Under the pieces are notes generated by a model that made no database searches, was not told the origin of the DNA, and saw nothing but the letters and a program-made list of their open reading frames with translations. Below, one piece after another: positions 1 through 9,907 of a stretch of 59,422 bases of DNA. The stretch comes from Fibrobacterota bacterium (GTDB lineage: Bacteria; Fibrobacterota; Fibrobacteria; UBA11236): the NCBI GenBank assembly GCA_019509785.1, contig JAEKLQ010000046.1:975-60396 (forward strand), written 5' to 3'. Position numbers and translations under genes: made by a program. Every line of letters begins with the position of its first letter. The stretch's first letter is position 1.

Positions 1-7
1 TCCGCCA

Positions 8-703
8 TTGGGTTTGATCGGATCCATCGCGCTATTCGGAGCGGGCGCCCTGCTGCTTTTCCTGACAACTCGAATAGCCGTACCAGCGCTCGTCTCCGCA
101 ACCAGAGCCGAGCCTGTCGTAATGTGGTTCTTGGCCGCGAGCGCATTCCTCTTTGGCCCCTTACTTCTCATGGCCGTTCTATTGCTTTCTCGAGAACGGC
201 GGTCAGGAAAGCCTCACTCATGGGGTGCGCGGCTGTGGCTGCACCCGATGAATGGCAGAGACCTGCTTTGGTCCCTCGGCGGGCTCGTGGTTGTAAGCAT
301 GCTGACGGGTGGGATCGCAACTGCCCTCGGGTCGATTACGGACAGGTCCAAGTTCCACCCTTCGTTCATGGCGTTCGCCCCTCGTGGTCCCGGGCGATAC
401 TGGATACTCGGCGCTTGGCTCCCCTTTTTCATACTCAACATCCTCGGTGAAGAGTTCATCTGGAGAGCGTTCATGCTGCCGAAGCAGGAGGCCGCTTTCG
501 GAAGGAATGCTTGGTTGGTCAATGGTTGCCTTTGGTGCCTATTCCACGCTGCCTTTCCCTGGCAGGTCTTGGTAACCCTTATCCCGATCACCTTGATCCT
601 GCCCTACATCGTCCAGCGACGGCGCAGTACCTGGGGCGGCGTGATTATCCGTGCCGGGTTCGGTGCGATCGGCTTTCTCGCCCTGGCATTCGGGCTTGGC
701 TAA
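8..703 (+). CDS. CPBP-family intramembrane metalloprotease (5' end at window edge)
   Basis: Membrane protein of the CPBP/CAAX-protease family, which cleaves or modifies substrates within the membrane. The hallmark glutamate pair with following arginine (EExxxR) is at residues 148-153 (EEFIWR), and a second conserved motif has H180 (FHAAFPW). About six hydrophobic segments are visible. The first possible start is a TTG at position 8, but the frame stays open to the window edge, so the true start probably lies outside. Bacterial CPBP proteins often have unknown substrates or act in bacteriocin self-immunity; nothing here shows which. Family assignment is good; the substrate is unknown. Confidence 0.75.
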   Translation: MGLIGSIALFGAGALLLFLTTRIAVPALVSATRAEPVVMWFLAASAFLFGPLLLMAVLLLSRERRSGKPHSWGARLWLHPMNGRDLLWSLGGLVVVSMLTGGIATALGSITDRSKFHPSFMAFAPRGPGRYWILGAWLPFFILNILGEEFIWRAFMLPKQEAAFGRNAWLVNGCLWCLFHAAFPWQVLVTLIPITLILPYIVQRRRSTWGGVIIRAGFGAIGFLALAFGLG

Positions 704-747
704 GCGTCCAAGTATGGAACTATTTTTGGGTCGGGAAAAAGGAAAGT

Positions 748-1009
748 ATGAAGCAAGAAATGTGTTTTAAGTTCCTAGAACACCTCTACAAGTACTCGGC
801 TGGGATCCTGAAAAAAGAATACATCAACGACACAGATATCACGTATATCAACAATGAAGTCGATAATTTTTTCCGTCGAGTACAAGCTTCTGGGAGCGCT
901 ATTAGGGGCGAAGGATGATGAACATGTGCAAAGGTTCAATAAAATATCCGAATTCAATGAGAGAATCAAAAAAGTAATTGCGGTTCTGGAATTCGGACAG
1001 AACCATTAA
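748..1009 (+). pseudogene. Small AT-rich gene interrupted by a frameshift in a T6 run
   Basis: An ATG at 748, preceded by GGAAAG, opens a 56-codon frame rich in K, Y, N, D and I that ends at 918. At the six-T run 867-872, removing one T joins the first 42 codons to a second open frame that runs to a TAA at 1007-1009. The join gives one coherent, charged, probably helical protein of about 86 aa. Base composition is far more AT-rich than the flanking genes, which suggests transfer. I do not recognise the family. It may be a true pseudogene, a programmed slip, or a homopolymer sequencing error. Confidence 0.45.
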
Positions 1010-1110
1010 CTGGTCCTTCGCATAAGTTCTTGTTCCATTGCAAAAGCATCGATACAAAATGAGACCTCGAGGCCGCCTTCAGCTAGGCGTATCGAAATAG
1101 TGGACTGGAA
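1006..1110 (-). pseudogene. Possible C-terminal remnant of a convergent gene
   Basis: Read leftwards, this stretch encodes about 34 codons that look protein-like (ISIRLAEGGLEVSFCIDAF near the middle) and ends at a TAA sharing the TTAA 1006-1009 with the stop of the neighbouring broken gene. The frame upstream turns into arginine-rich nonsense antisense to the next gene, so only a tail would remain. It shares the lower GC of the 700-1110 patch. Weak evidence: it could be chance. Confidence 0.18.
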
Positions 1111-1194
1111 TCTACCTTGAATGAAACAGGATCTTCTCCTCGTTCGTCCAATGGCTTGCACCCTATGCGAAGATGGAGCCCGCAAGCAAATCCT

Positions 1195-1881
1195 ATGAAA
1201 CCCTATCTTAGCCTCATCGCCCTGGTAATCCTCTCCCAATCGCACCCGATCCGCGCCCAAGCGGTGGATTCCAATTATCAAGAACAAATCCGACGCGTAA
1301 ATTCCCAGATCCATGCCGGCAAAACCCTGATGTGGACCGGCACCGCCCTGCTGCCCGTAAGCGCTTTGGCCCTGGTCCCGGTCCTCTACGATGGGGCTTT
1401 CGGGATTACCGGGGCCGATGCCGGTTTCTCGGTCTTCTTCGCGGTCCTTGGCCTCGGGCTTATCCATATCGGCATTCCCGTTTATGGAGAGGGCGCCAGC
1501 AATCTGGAGAATGCCGCGGGCGGGGAGGCCTCCGCACGATCTGTATCCGCCGAATCCGGCTGGTCCCATTACCGGAGGAGCTGGGGATTCATGGCCGCCG
1601 GGTCGCTTGTGCTGGTGGCGGACTTTCCCGTGGCGTTCTTAGCCGCCTTCGAGCACAGAGAGAACGCTCTGACTTACTCGGCAGATGCCCTGGGACTCAC
1701 CGGCCTCAGCCTCCTGGGCATTGGCGCGTTGGAACAGCATTACAGCCTGTACCGGTTCATTAAAGCCTCCGATCATGCCCGGGACAGCCTCAAGGCGCAT
1801 CCTCAAGTTTCGCTTCTACCTTATTTACGCCTGGGTAAACAGGCGCCGGGCGCGGGAATGCGCCTGACTTGCTCGTTTTAA
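1195..1881 (+). CDS. Unknown membrane-associated protein with signal sequence
   Basis: A protein of 228 aa beginning with a typical signal peptide (MKPYLSLIALVILSQ, then cleavage near AQA). This is why ATG 1195 is preferred to the in-frame ATG at 1117, which would bury the signal. After a short charged stretch there are three or four hydrophobic segments (roughly residues 48-62, 70-92, 125-145 and 160-178), so it is probably an inner-membrane or envelope protein. No family motif is recognised. It is a single gene with neighbours 56 nt away, and there is no clear ribosome binding site. Confidence 0.6.
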   Translation: MKPYLSLIALVILSQSHPIRAQAVDSNYQEQIRRVNSQIHAGKTLMWTGTALLPVSALALVPVLYDGAFGITGADAGFSVFFAVLGLGLIHIGIPVYGEGASNLENAAGGEASARSVSAESGWSHYRRSWGFMAAGSLVLVADFPVAFLAAFEHRENALTYSADALGLTGLSLLGIGALEQHYSLYRFIKASDHARDSLKAHPQVSLLPYLRLGKQAPGAGMRLTCSF

Positions 1882-1936
1882 GGGGTATTTAGAAGGAGCT
1901 CCCGCTTCCGGAATCGATTAAATAGATTCGCGGGAC

Positions 1937-3274
1937 ATGAATGCTTTCGGGAATACCAATCAGACCTTGATGCGGCACGACTTCAAGCGCGCCTACTACC
2001 GCACATTGTTATCGGAGTTCGATCCCGAAGACATAAAGGAGCTCCTCTCCCGGCAGCCTTTGGCGATCGGGGAAAAGCGATATTCCCTTTCCGAAGTATG
2101 CGAGCTCTTATGGAAGGAAAAAGGGAAAGTCCCCTTCGCATGGGATTGCGCCACGGATAATGATCTGGAACCATTCCTGGTGTCCAAAGGACGGACCATG
2201 GAATGGTTCATGAAGAAGGTTCTCTGGTTGAACAACAACAGTTCGGTAATGCCGGGTAAGGTTTTGCTGAGTTGGTTCTATCCGAAGCTGGAGTCCATGT
2301 TCCGCGCCTTGGACGCGCGCGAGCTTATTTTCCCCCTCATTACCCTGCACAACGAGAATTGGATGCCGAACGTAACCAGCCGCCGGGTCAAGAAGCGAGA
2401 GGAAGGGGATTGGATCAAATCCGTGCTAGTATTCATCCATGATTCCACGTATTCGGAAAGGTTGGACTGGGATTTCGATGCGATAGCCGGGCCCCAGTTC
2501 CTTTCGGTGCCTGGTGTGCTGGCGATGCCGCATTTCGAGAGGCACGTGATGATCAGCGATAGCCGGCACGTGGAGCGGGTGATTTGGGAAGAAGCCGATG
2601 CTCCAAGCTACGCAGAGGATTCCATGCTCATCAACGGCGAACCTTACGGGAAAAAGACTTCCTTCTCCGCCTTCTGCAAGAAAGCGGATATCGATTTGGA
2701 TAAATATAAGCCGCCGGATTTGCCGGTGATCGAAATGGATCGGGATTACTTTTGCCCCATCCGCAAGCGGAACGTCCTATACGCGGGATGCGCTTACGGA
2801 GCGCCCTTTTATCTTCATTCGATCGAATACCGCAAGATCGCGCATATGAAGAAGGACTTGCTGAAGACCATCGTTTCCGATCTCGTGCGTGAAGACGAGA
2901 TGAACATGGATGATCTGGAATCCAAGCATCTGGCATTGCTCGCCGCCCTTAAGGAAACCTACGCCTTCAGGTATTTCCATGCCGATGAAAGCATGACGCT
3001 GAACGACGCCGGCTTCATCAAGGGGGTATCCGCCAAGATCCTGAAATACCTTTTGGAGGCGTATCTGACCCATGGGCGGGATGCGTTCGAGTATAAGGAA
3101 TTGAAAAGGCAATTCGAAATCACCTTGGGCCAGAAAAACGCGAATTTCGAAATCCGCTTTTACCGGTTAGTGGAAAAGCTGGATAACGATTCGCCCGGTT
3201 TCCGCATCCAGAGGACCGGACGCGGGAAATTCCGCGTGGCCACAAAAGGCATGCTGCGTTTCTCGGATGGCTGA
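1937..3274 (+). CDS. Unknown 445-aa cytoplasmic protein with a C-terminal winged-helix-like region
   Basis: A soluble, charged, aromatic-rich protein with no signal peptide and no family I recognise. The last 90 residues alternate predicted helices with a final basic strand-turn-strand (IQRTGRGKFRVATKG), as in winged-helix DNA-binding domains. Two cysteines (CPIRKRN and AGCAYG, around residues 275-290) sit in a beta-rich middle. Start ATG 1937 follows GCGGGAC. It is monocistronic and ends convergently with the cytochrome gene. A DNA-associated role is inference only. Confidence 0.55.
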   Translation: MNAFGNTNQTLMRHDFKRAYYRTLLSEFDPEDIKELLSRQPLAIGEKRYSLSEVCELLWKEKGKVPFAWDCATDNDLEPFLVSKGRTMEWFMKKVLWLNNNSSVMPGKVLLSWFYPKLESMFRALDARELIFPLITLHNENWMPNVTSRRVKKREEGDWIKSVLVFIHDSTYSERLDWDFDAIAGPQFLSVPGVLAMPHFERHVMISDSRHVERVIWEEADAPSYAEDSMLINGEPYGKKTSFSAFCKKADIDLDKYKPPDLPVIEMDRDYFCPIRKRNVLYAGCAYGAPFYLHSIEYRKIAHMKKDLLKTIVSDLVREDEMNMDDLESKHLALLAALKETYAFRYFHADESMTLNDAGFIKGVSAKILKYLLEAYLTHGRDAFEYKELKRQFEITLGQKNANFEIRFYRLVEKLDNDSPGFRIQRTGRGKFRVATKGMLRFSDG

Positions 3275-3320
3275 TTTAATGGAGGGCGGGTGCGAGACCG
3301 AGTCTTCTTTACATGCTCCC

Positions 3321-4334
3321 TTACTCGCCACCAACCCGATCCACGGGTTCCAGCCCATGCAGATACAGGTAGATCGACTCAAGATCGAAATCGGTCATGC
3401 GGCTGAACGGCCCCCAGGGCATCGGGCTCCATTGCCTCACCTTGCCCCGGTGGAAGCGGGCCACGAACTGTTCGCGGGTCCAACCGGTGATGATGCCCGT
3501 GCGAGGATCGGGGGTGAGGTTCGGGCTGACCACCACCTGCGTAGGATAGTCGGCCTTGCGAAGGACCAGGCCGCCCGCGAATCGGGGTCCGGTGAATTCC
3601 CCCGTCTTCATGTTCCGGGCCGTATGGCAGGATGCGCAAGTGGCCAGGGAATTGGCCAGGTAGCCGCCCCATTCCGCCGAAGGCGCGGCCGGCGGGCCCG
3701 CCGGGGCGGGTCGCTCCCCGGAGAATGGCCCCAGGAACCAGGCCTTGGTGATCCAGCCCATGGCGTTGTACCGGCTCGGGGGTACCTCGTGGGTTACGGG
3801 GGGCAAGGTACGCAGGTAGGAAACGATGGCGAGAAGATCGGCATCGGAAAGGTCCGGGTATTGCATGACGGGGAGGCCCACGTGCCCGCGGTGGTCGATG
3901 CCGGTGCGGAAGAAGCGGGCCAAGAGGGAATCGGGAACCGCGCCCAGGCCCGTAGCGACGTCGGAGGTGAGGTTGGTCGCGCGCATTTCGCCCAGGAAGG
4001 TCCGTAAGACGTACCCGCCGGTCAGAGGCGCTTCCCCGCCCGGCGTCCCGGCGCCCGGCGTCCCGCCGCCCCCATCGACAATCGCTTTTGCCTCCGGCGC
4101 GGCATGGCAGTCGGCGCAATGCCCAGGTCCATAGACGAGATAACGCCCGTGGGCGATAACCGCCGAATCCCGCGAGGCCGTAAAGGACCGGGCGGGCGCC
4201 TCGAACACGCGATCTTTTCGCAGATAGGATAAGCCCAAGCCCCCGGCGCATAAGAGCGCCAAAGCGGCGGCCCCGTATGCGAGGGCGCGCAACCAGCGCC
4301 GCGGCTTCCGTCGCCTAAGCGGGTGAGAAGGCAT
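3321..4334 (-). CDS. Membrane-anchored diheme cytochrome c
   Basis: A 337-aa protein with a basic N-terminus, one membrane or signal segment (residues 15-37) and two CxxCH heme sites: CADCH at 73-77 and CASCH at 233-237. Two cytochrome-c domains of about 130 residues follow one another, as in the diheme subunits of alcohol or aldehyde dehydrogenases and similar periplasmic electron carriers. Methionines in VGLPVMQYP and WSPMPWG are plausible axial ligands. The start at 4334 overlaps the upstream radical SAM gene by 20 nt, which suggests co-transcription. No dehydrogenase partner is present, so the electron donor is unknown. Confidence 0.8.
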   Translation of the reverse strand: MPSHPLRRRKPRRWLRALAYGAAALALLCAGGLGLSYLRKDRVFEAPARSFTASRDSAVIAHGRYLVYGPGHCADCHAAPEAKAIVDGGGGTPGAGTPGGEAPLTGGYVLRTFLGEMRATNLTSDVATGLGAVPDSLLARFFRTGIDHRGHVGLPVMQYPDLSDADLLAIVSYLRTLPPVTHEVPPSRYNAMGWITKAWFLGPFSGERPAPAGPPAAPSAEWGGYLANSLATCASCHTARNMKTGEFTGPRFAGGLVLRKADYPTQVVVSPNLTPDPRTGIITGWTREQFVARFHRGKVRQWSPMPWGPFSRMTDFDLESIYLYLHGLEPVDRVGGE

Positions 4335-5349
4335 GGCCCTTTTCGGAACTATTCGGATTGCCCAGGACAAGCTCCCGCGCGGCCTCCGGGGAAGCGGCCT
4401 CCGGGGAGGCGGCTTCTGGGGAAGCTTCGCCCAGCGCGAAGCCTTGCCAGGTGCCCCGACGCGCGAATTCGCTTTCCAAAGCGGCGCGGAGCGCATCCTT
4501 GTCCCGACACCATAGGGGGGCGAGCAGCATTCCCGGCGGCGCGTCCCCGGACAAGCGTTGCACGCCGACCTGGGCCGGGGTGCGTTCCAGGACATCGGCG
4601 AGGCCGGCGACGTAATCTTCCGAGCCCAAGGGCGCCCAAATGCCGGACAGATAATCCGCGCCCAGGACCGTCCCGCGCACGGCATGCAAGGGATGGATCT
4701 TGACCGATTCGAAGCGCCAGGGCCGCAGGGCATCCGCGGTGGCGCGGAACTGATCGGGGCCTTCGCCGGGGAGCCCCAGGATCAGATGCACGCAAAGATC
4801 GAATCCGCGGCCGGAGCAGAGGTCCATGGCTTGGGCGAACTCCGCGAAGCAGTGGCCGCGGTTGATGCGCCGGAGGCTGGAGTCATGGGCCGATTGCAGG
4901 CCCAACTCCAGGGTCAGAAAGGTTTCCGCGCTCAGGCGGGACAGCAGGTCGGCGACCTTGGCGTCCACGCAATCGGGACGCGTGCCGATGGACAGGCCCA
5001 CCACATCGGGATGGGCCAAGGCCTGGCGGTACAGGCTTTCCAGGCGCTCCACGGGGGCGTAGGTGCCCGAGAAGGGCTGGAAATAAGCGATGAAGCCGTC
5101 CACGCGGGAGCGGTCGCGATGGAAGGCTATGCCGGAACCCAATTGCTCGGCGATGGGAATGCGGCGGCTGCCGGCCACCGGCGAAAAGGCGCGGTTATCG
5201 CAGAAGGTGCATCCGCCCCGGCCCTTGGTCCCGTCCAGGTTGGGGCAGGTGAACCCGCCGTTGAGGGTAACCTTCCGGATACGGCGGCCCGCGAATCCCT
5301 TGCGCGCCAGCACGGACGCGTACGATGTATGGCGCATTCCCGAAGGCAT
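4315..5349 (-). CDS. Radical SAM protein, YhcC-like (TIGR01212 family)
   Basis: About 344 aa. The N-terminus matches the YhcC family: TLNGGFTCPNLDG, then GRGGCTFCDN, supplying the cysteines for the 4Fe-4S cluster that cleaves S-adenosylmethionine. GLSIGTRPDCV and LTLELGLQSA are further family motifs. The biochemical substrate of this family is uncertain. A GTG at 5397 would add 16 residues over a hairpin repeat, so I prefer the ATG at 5349 (or 5337). The C-terminus carries three AASPE repeats and overlaps the cytochrome c gene. It is divergent from another radical SAM gene. Confidence 0.75.
   Translation of the reverse strand: MPSGMRHTSYASVLARKGFAGRRIRKVTLNGGFTCPNLDGTKGRGGCTFCDNRAFSPVAGSRRIPIAEQLGSGIAFHRDRSRVDGFIAYFQPFSGTYAPVERLESLYRQALAHPDVVGLSIGTRPDCVDAKVADLLSRLSAETFLTLELGLQSAHDSSLRRINRGHCFAEFAQAMDLCSGRGFDLCVHLILGLPGEGPDQFRATADALRPWRFESVKIHPLHAVRGTVLGADYLSGIWAPLGSEDYVAGLADVLERTPAQVGVQRLSGDAPPGMLLAPLWCRDKDALRAALESEFARRGTWQGFALGEASPEAASPEAASPEAARELVLGNPNSSEKGHAFSPA
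4382..4426 (-). repeat. Three 15-bp tandem repeats encoding (AASPE)3
   Basis: Units 4382-4396, 4397-4411 and 4412-4426 differ at one to four positions and keep frame in the C-terminal tail of the radical SAM gene. They give an Ala-Ser-Pro-Glu linker likely to be flexible and prone to copy-number change. Confidence 0.7.
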
Positions 5350-5369
5350 AAAGCAAAAAACCGACCGCA

Positions 5370-5390
5370 CGGGAATGGCTTTTATTCCCG
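5370..5390. repeat. REP-like hairpin between divergent radical SAM genes
   Basis: CGGGAAT (5370-5376) and ATTCCCG (5384-5390) form a perfect 7-bp stem around a 7-nt loop, followed by another CCCG/CGGG pair. The look is that of short extragenic palindromes. It lies in the possible N-terminal extension of the leftward gene, which argues for the shorter start. Confidence 0.4.
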
Positions 5391-5538
5391 CGGACACGGG
5401 AGTAAAACGCGATTACAACGGGTAGCGCGCCAATCCGGCAAGCCAAAATGGCGCGGAGCACCTGGCGACCGGCGTTTTCGGGGCGCCAATCGCATGCGTA
5501 GGATTGGCGCGACCCTTGCACTCCATATCGGCAGACCT

Positions 5539-6336
5539 ATGAATCCGAATCGCCCGGAAGGCGCCCGCATCGCCGTCCTGTTCCTGCAGCCGCAATGCAA
5601 TATGACCTGCCGCTTTTGCATCACGCAAGACGGCTTCTCGGCCATGCATCCGGAGGACGTTTTCCCCCTGCTGGATGGATTGGCGCGCTCAGGCATCGGG
5701 AACGTCATCTTCGGCGGCGGCGAGCCGCTGGCATGGCCCCATGATCTTCTCGGCCCGGCCCGCTATGCCAAACGTTTGGGCATGACCGTTCAGGTAGGCA
5801 CCAACGGCATCGCGCTCAGGCCTCGTATCATGCAGTCCCCCGTCTTGGATCGCTTCATCCTGCCTTTGGAATCGGCGGATCCGCATGTCCACGATCGCCT
5901 GCGCCACGCCCGCGGCGGCCACCACGCGTTGATCCTCGATCGCCTGGAAGCCTTGGCCGAGCTTGGCCGCGAGGTCACCCTATCCACGGTGATCACCCGC
6001 GTGAACCGGAAAGGGCTGATGGGCCTGGCCGAATGGATCGCGGATTATCGCGCGCGCGGCGGCCATTTGCATGCGTGGCATCTATATCGATTCCTGGCGC
6101 GAGGCCGCGGCGGCGCGGTTTCCGGGAAAGAGCTGGGAACGCGGCGGGAGGAGTACCAGTCCGATTGCGAGGCGGTGAAGTCACGCTTTCCCGAACTGCC
6201 GATCCTCAAGCGGCCGGACATGACCCGTTCGCGCGCCGTCGGTTTCTATTGGATGGAAAACGGCCAAGTTCGTTGGTCGGGTCCCCATGGAGCGCCCGCG
6301 ATGCGTAAGGAGATGAGGCAGGCCGCCGTCGCCTGA
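5539..6336 (+). CDS. Radical SAM protein (MoaA/PqqE-like core), substrate unknown
   Basis: A 265-aa protein whose N-terminus has the radical SAM cluster motif CNMTCRFC (C20, C24, C27). It then has FGGGEPLAWP, the glycine-rich SAM-contact motif, and TNGIALRP. The start at ATG 5539 puts the cysteines at the usual distance; the longer open frame upstream is antisense to the YhcC-like gene. There is no SPASM-type cysteine-rich tail: the C-terminus has few cysteines. The single gene is divergent from another radical SAM gene. No precursor peptide or pathway gene is adjacent, so the reaction cannot be named. Confidence 0.75.
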   Translation: MNPNRPEGARIAVLFLQPQCNMTCRFCITQDGFSAMHPEDVFPLLDGLARSGIGNVIFGGGEPLAWPHDLLGPARYAKRLGMTVQVGTNGIALRPRIMQSPVLDRFILPLESADPHVHDRLRHARGGHHALILDRLEALAELGREVTLSTVITRVNRKGLMGLAEWIADYRARGGHLHAWHLYRFLARGRGGAVSGKELGTRREEYQSDCEAVKSRFPELPILKRPDMTRSRAVGFYWMENGQVRWSGPHGAPAMRKEMRQAAVA

Positions 6337-6358
6337 CAAGGGCAGCCTTCCTCGATGC

Positions 6359-6374
6359 GGGCCTTCGGAAGGCC

Positions 6375-6375
<1 letters not shown>
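6359..6375. terminator. Hairpin between convergent genes
   Basis: GGGCCTT and AAGGCCC form a 7-bp stem with a 3-nt loop between the end of the radical SAM gene and the cheB stop codon. There is no T tract, so termination is only inferred from the convergent position. Confidence 0.35.
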
Positions 6376-7924
<1,549 letters not shown>

Positions 7925-7932
<8 letters not shown>

Positions 7933-8317
7933 TTTCGACTCCCAGTATCTGGACCACGAGCGCCTTTAAGGCCTCGGGCCGGAATGGCTTCCGCAAGAAG
8001 GCGGCGATGCCGCGCTCCTTGAGTCCGCCGATGCGTTCATCGCTGCCTTCGGTGGAGATGACCACGATGGGGACGTCCCGCAAGGACGCGTCGTCCTTCA
8101 AGGCCGCGATCATTTCCAATCCGCCCATGACGGGCATGTTGAGATCGGCGAAGATGAGATCGGGCTTCCGCTCCCGCGCCAGGTCCAACCCCTCCTTGCC
8201 GTTCCCCGCCTCGCGCAAAGCGGCGATCGGGATGCCCGACAAGTTCAGGCATTTGGTAATGACGCTCTTCACCGTGCGGCTATCGTCCACCATCAGGATT
8301 TCGTATCCGGCGCTCAT
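7925..8317 (-). CDS. cheY: CheY-like single-domain response regulator
   Basis: A stand-alone receiver of 130 aa with acidic pair D11-D12, phospho-acceptor D58 (IFADLNMPVMGG), the conserved threonine/serine (VVISTEGSD) and the lysine in LRKPFRPE. No output domain, so it acts by binding a partner: a motor or other effector that is not encoded here. The start overlaps the cheD stop by 4 nt. Position in the che operon supports CheA as its kinase. Confidence 0.9.
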
Positions 8318-8790
8318 AGTTCCACCTCCCGCCCGGCGATCTTAAGTACGGTCTGGCCCGTGGCCATCCTGAGGCTCATGGTGCGGGGCACGCTGCCCCC
8401 CGTGTCTTCCCCCGAAACCAGGATGTCGTTCTTCCAAAGCAGCTTGCGCAGCACCGTGCAATTGCGTTCGCCGATGTTGAAGATGCCCTTCTCGTCCATG
8501 ATGGCCGAGCCGCCGGCGACCTTGGCCACCAGGCTGCCTTTGCGCGCGCCCAGGTCGAAGAGCGCCTGCAGCAAGGCGGGCACGCCCGTATCCACGAACA
8601 TGGGCGGATTGGCCGCGGCCTTGGCCGGGTCGATCTTGGACAAGGGTAGCATGCTATGGATGAGCCCGCCCACGCCGGCCTTGGCGTCATACAGGGACAA
8701 CCCCACGCAAGAACCAAGGGAATAGGTGATCAGGGTTTCCTCGGGGGAATGGGAGATGGCCATTTCCGATATGCCTACCGTACGCATCAT
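8314..8790 (-). CDS. cheD: CheD, chemoreceptor glutamine deamidase
   Basis: A 158-aa protein with the CheD active-site residues T22 (ITYSLGSC), C28 (GSCVG) and H45 (LIHSMLP), followed by KVAGGSAIMD and FNIGERN. CheD deamidates receptor glutamines and, in CheC/CheX systems, also binds the phosphatase. Co-occurrence with the CheX-like gene fits that partnership. It begins immediately after the cheR stop and overlaps cheY by 4 nt. Confidence 0.92.
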   Translation of the reverse strand: MMRTVGISEMAISHSPEETLITYSLGSCVGLSLYDAKAGVGGLIHSMLPLSKIDPAKAAANPPMFVDTGVPALLQALFDLGARKGSLVAKVAGGSAIMDEKGIFNIGERNCTVLRKLLWKNDILVSGEDTGGSVPRTMSLRMATGQTVLKIAGREVEL

Positions 8791-9603
8791 CTACCTGGCC
8801 TTTCCGTAGATGGACGGCCTCAGGCAGGCGAATCCGGTGTTCAGCCCGTTCAGGCTTTCGGCATGCCCCACAAGCAAGAATCCGCCCGGCCGCAGCAAGC
8901 GATAGCATTCGCGTATCAGCGCCTCGCGGGTGGGGCCGTCGAAATAGATCATGACGTTACGCACGAGGATGAGGTCGAAGGGCCCCTTCATGGGAAAGGG
9001 GGGCTGCGACAGGTTCAGGCGCTGGAAGGAGATGAGGGATTTGAGCGACGCGCGTACCGCCACGGAAGGCGTCTCGGCTTCGGGAGCGGGTTCGAACCAG
9101 CGGTTGAGGTAAGCCCGCGGGATCCCATCCAGCTTAGAGAGCGGATAGATTCCGGCGTGGGCGGCGGCGAGGATGCGGGTGGAAATGTCGGTGGCCAGGA
9201 TGCGCGTATCGGTGCCGGGGCCGAGCCCGCATTCGGCCAGGGTCATCGCCAAGGTGTAGGGCTCTTCGCCCGAAGAGCTGGCCGCCGACCAGATGCGGAA
9301 TCGGCTTTGCCCTTCGGCGCGCCAGCGGGTCACGTTTTCGGTGATGAACTCGAAATGCTCTGGCTCGCGGAAAAAACTGGTGGTGTTGGTGGAGATGGCA
9401 TCCAACATGTGGATCATCTCGTCGCCGGCGGCGTCCTCTTTCAGGAGATCCAGGTAGGTCCCGAATTCCTCCAAGCCCAATTGCCGCATCCGTTTGCCGA
9501 TGCGGGCGCTGACCAGGGATTCCTTGCCTTCGCTCAGGGCGATGCCGCAAGCGTCATAGACGATGTCCCGGAAGCGCGCGAATTCTCGGGGCTTGAGTTG
9601 CAT
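8791..9603 (-). CDS. cheR: CheR, chemoreceptor methyltransferase
   Basis: A 270-aa protein with a helical N-terminal domain (residues 1-75, basic) followed by an SAM-dependent methyltransferase fold carrying IWSAASSSGEEPYTLAM, TDIS and LVRNVMIYF. It methylates glutamates on the MCPs encoded 9-13 kb to the right. First gene of the leftward operon. Ribosome site GGAGGGGG lies 6-7 nt before ATG 9603, and a strong sigma-54 promoter lies 65 nt upstream. No TPR or other C-terminal extension. Confidence 0.95.
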   Translation of the reverse strand: MQLKPREFARFRDIVYDACGIALSEGKESLVSARIGKRMRQLGLEEFGTYLDLLKEDAAGDEMIHMLDAISTNTTSFFREPEHFEFITENVTRWRAEGQSRFRIWSAASSSGEEPYTLAMTLAECGLGPGTDTRILATDISTRILAAAHAGIYPLSKLDGIPRAYLNRWFEPAPEAETPSVAVRASLKSLISFQRLNLSQPPFPMKGPFDLILVRNVMIYFDGPTREALIRECYRLLRPGGFLLVGHAESLNGLNTGFACLRPSIYGKAR

Positions 9604-9666
9604 GGAATCCCCCTCCGACTTGAGGATCCGGATGCGAACCGGACCCCGTAACGGGGAGGATACCTA

Positions 9667-9682
9667 GGCAATCGCCGTGCCA
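9667..9682 (-). promoter_or_regulatory. Sigma-54 (-24/-12) promoter of the cheRDYXB operon
   Basis: On the minus strand TGGCACG, 4 nt, TTGCC: the GG (9681-9680) and GC (9669-9668) are separated by exactly 10 nt, matching the sigma-54 consensus at essentially every conserved base. The expected start is near 9656, giving a 53-nt leader before cheR. Sigma-54 promoters need an AAA+ activator, and one is encoded at 13745. Confidence 0.85.
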
Positions 9683-9907
9683 TCTGGGAATCGGCCCTCC
9701 GGAAGGGAGCGCGCGGCCCTCGCATGGCCGCCGGAAGGGAGGGAACGAGGCCGGATGGGGGGAATCCGCACCGGCCGGATCCGGATTACTGATCGGTTTG
9801 AGGATCTAAGGGGCGGCCAATTCCTGGCCGTCGACGGACCCGATGGAGGTCAAGGTCCGGGCGGGGGCGGGGTTACGGGATTTTCCGGAATTGGCCGCGG
9901 GCCGATT
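9683..9907. promoter_or_regulatory. Upstream region of cheR with direct repeats; otherwise no gene
   Basis: No convincing gene. CCGGAAGGGAG occurs at 9699-9709 and again at 9731-9741, exactly 32 bp apart (three helical turns), just upstream of the sigma-54 promoter, where an activator would be expected to bind. GCCGGATC at 9774-9781 resembles the paired repeats upstream of the cheA promoter. The rest (to 9907) is GC-rich with a small GGCCA/TGGCC hairpin. Activator binding is inference; the motif is common in GC-rich DNA. Confidence 0.35.

Noticed and set aside
4382-4426. Possible CRISPR-like or regulatory tandem repeat
   Set aside because: Only three 15-bp units without spacers, in frame inside a gene; it is a protein-coding repeat.
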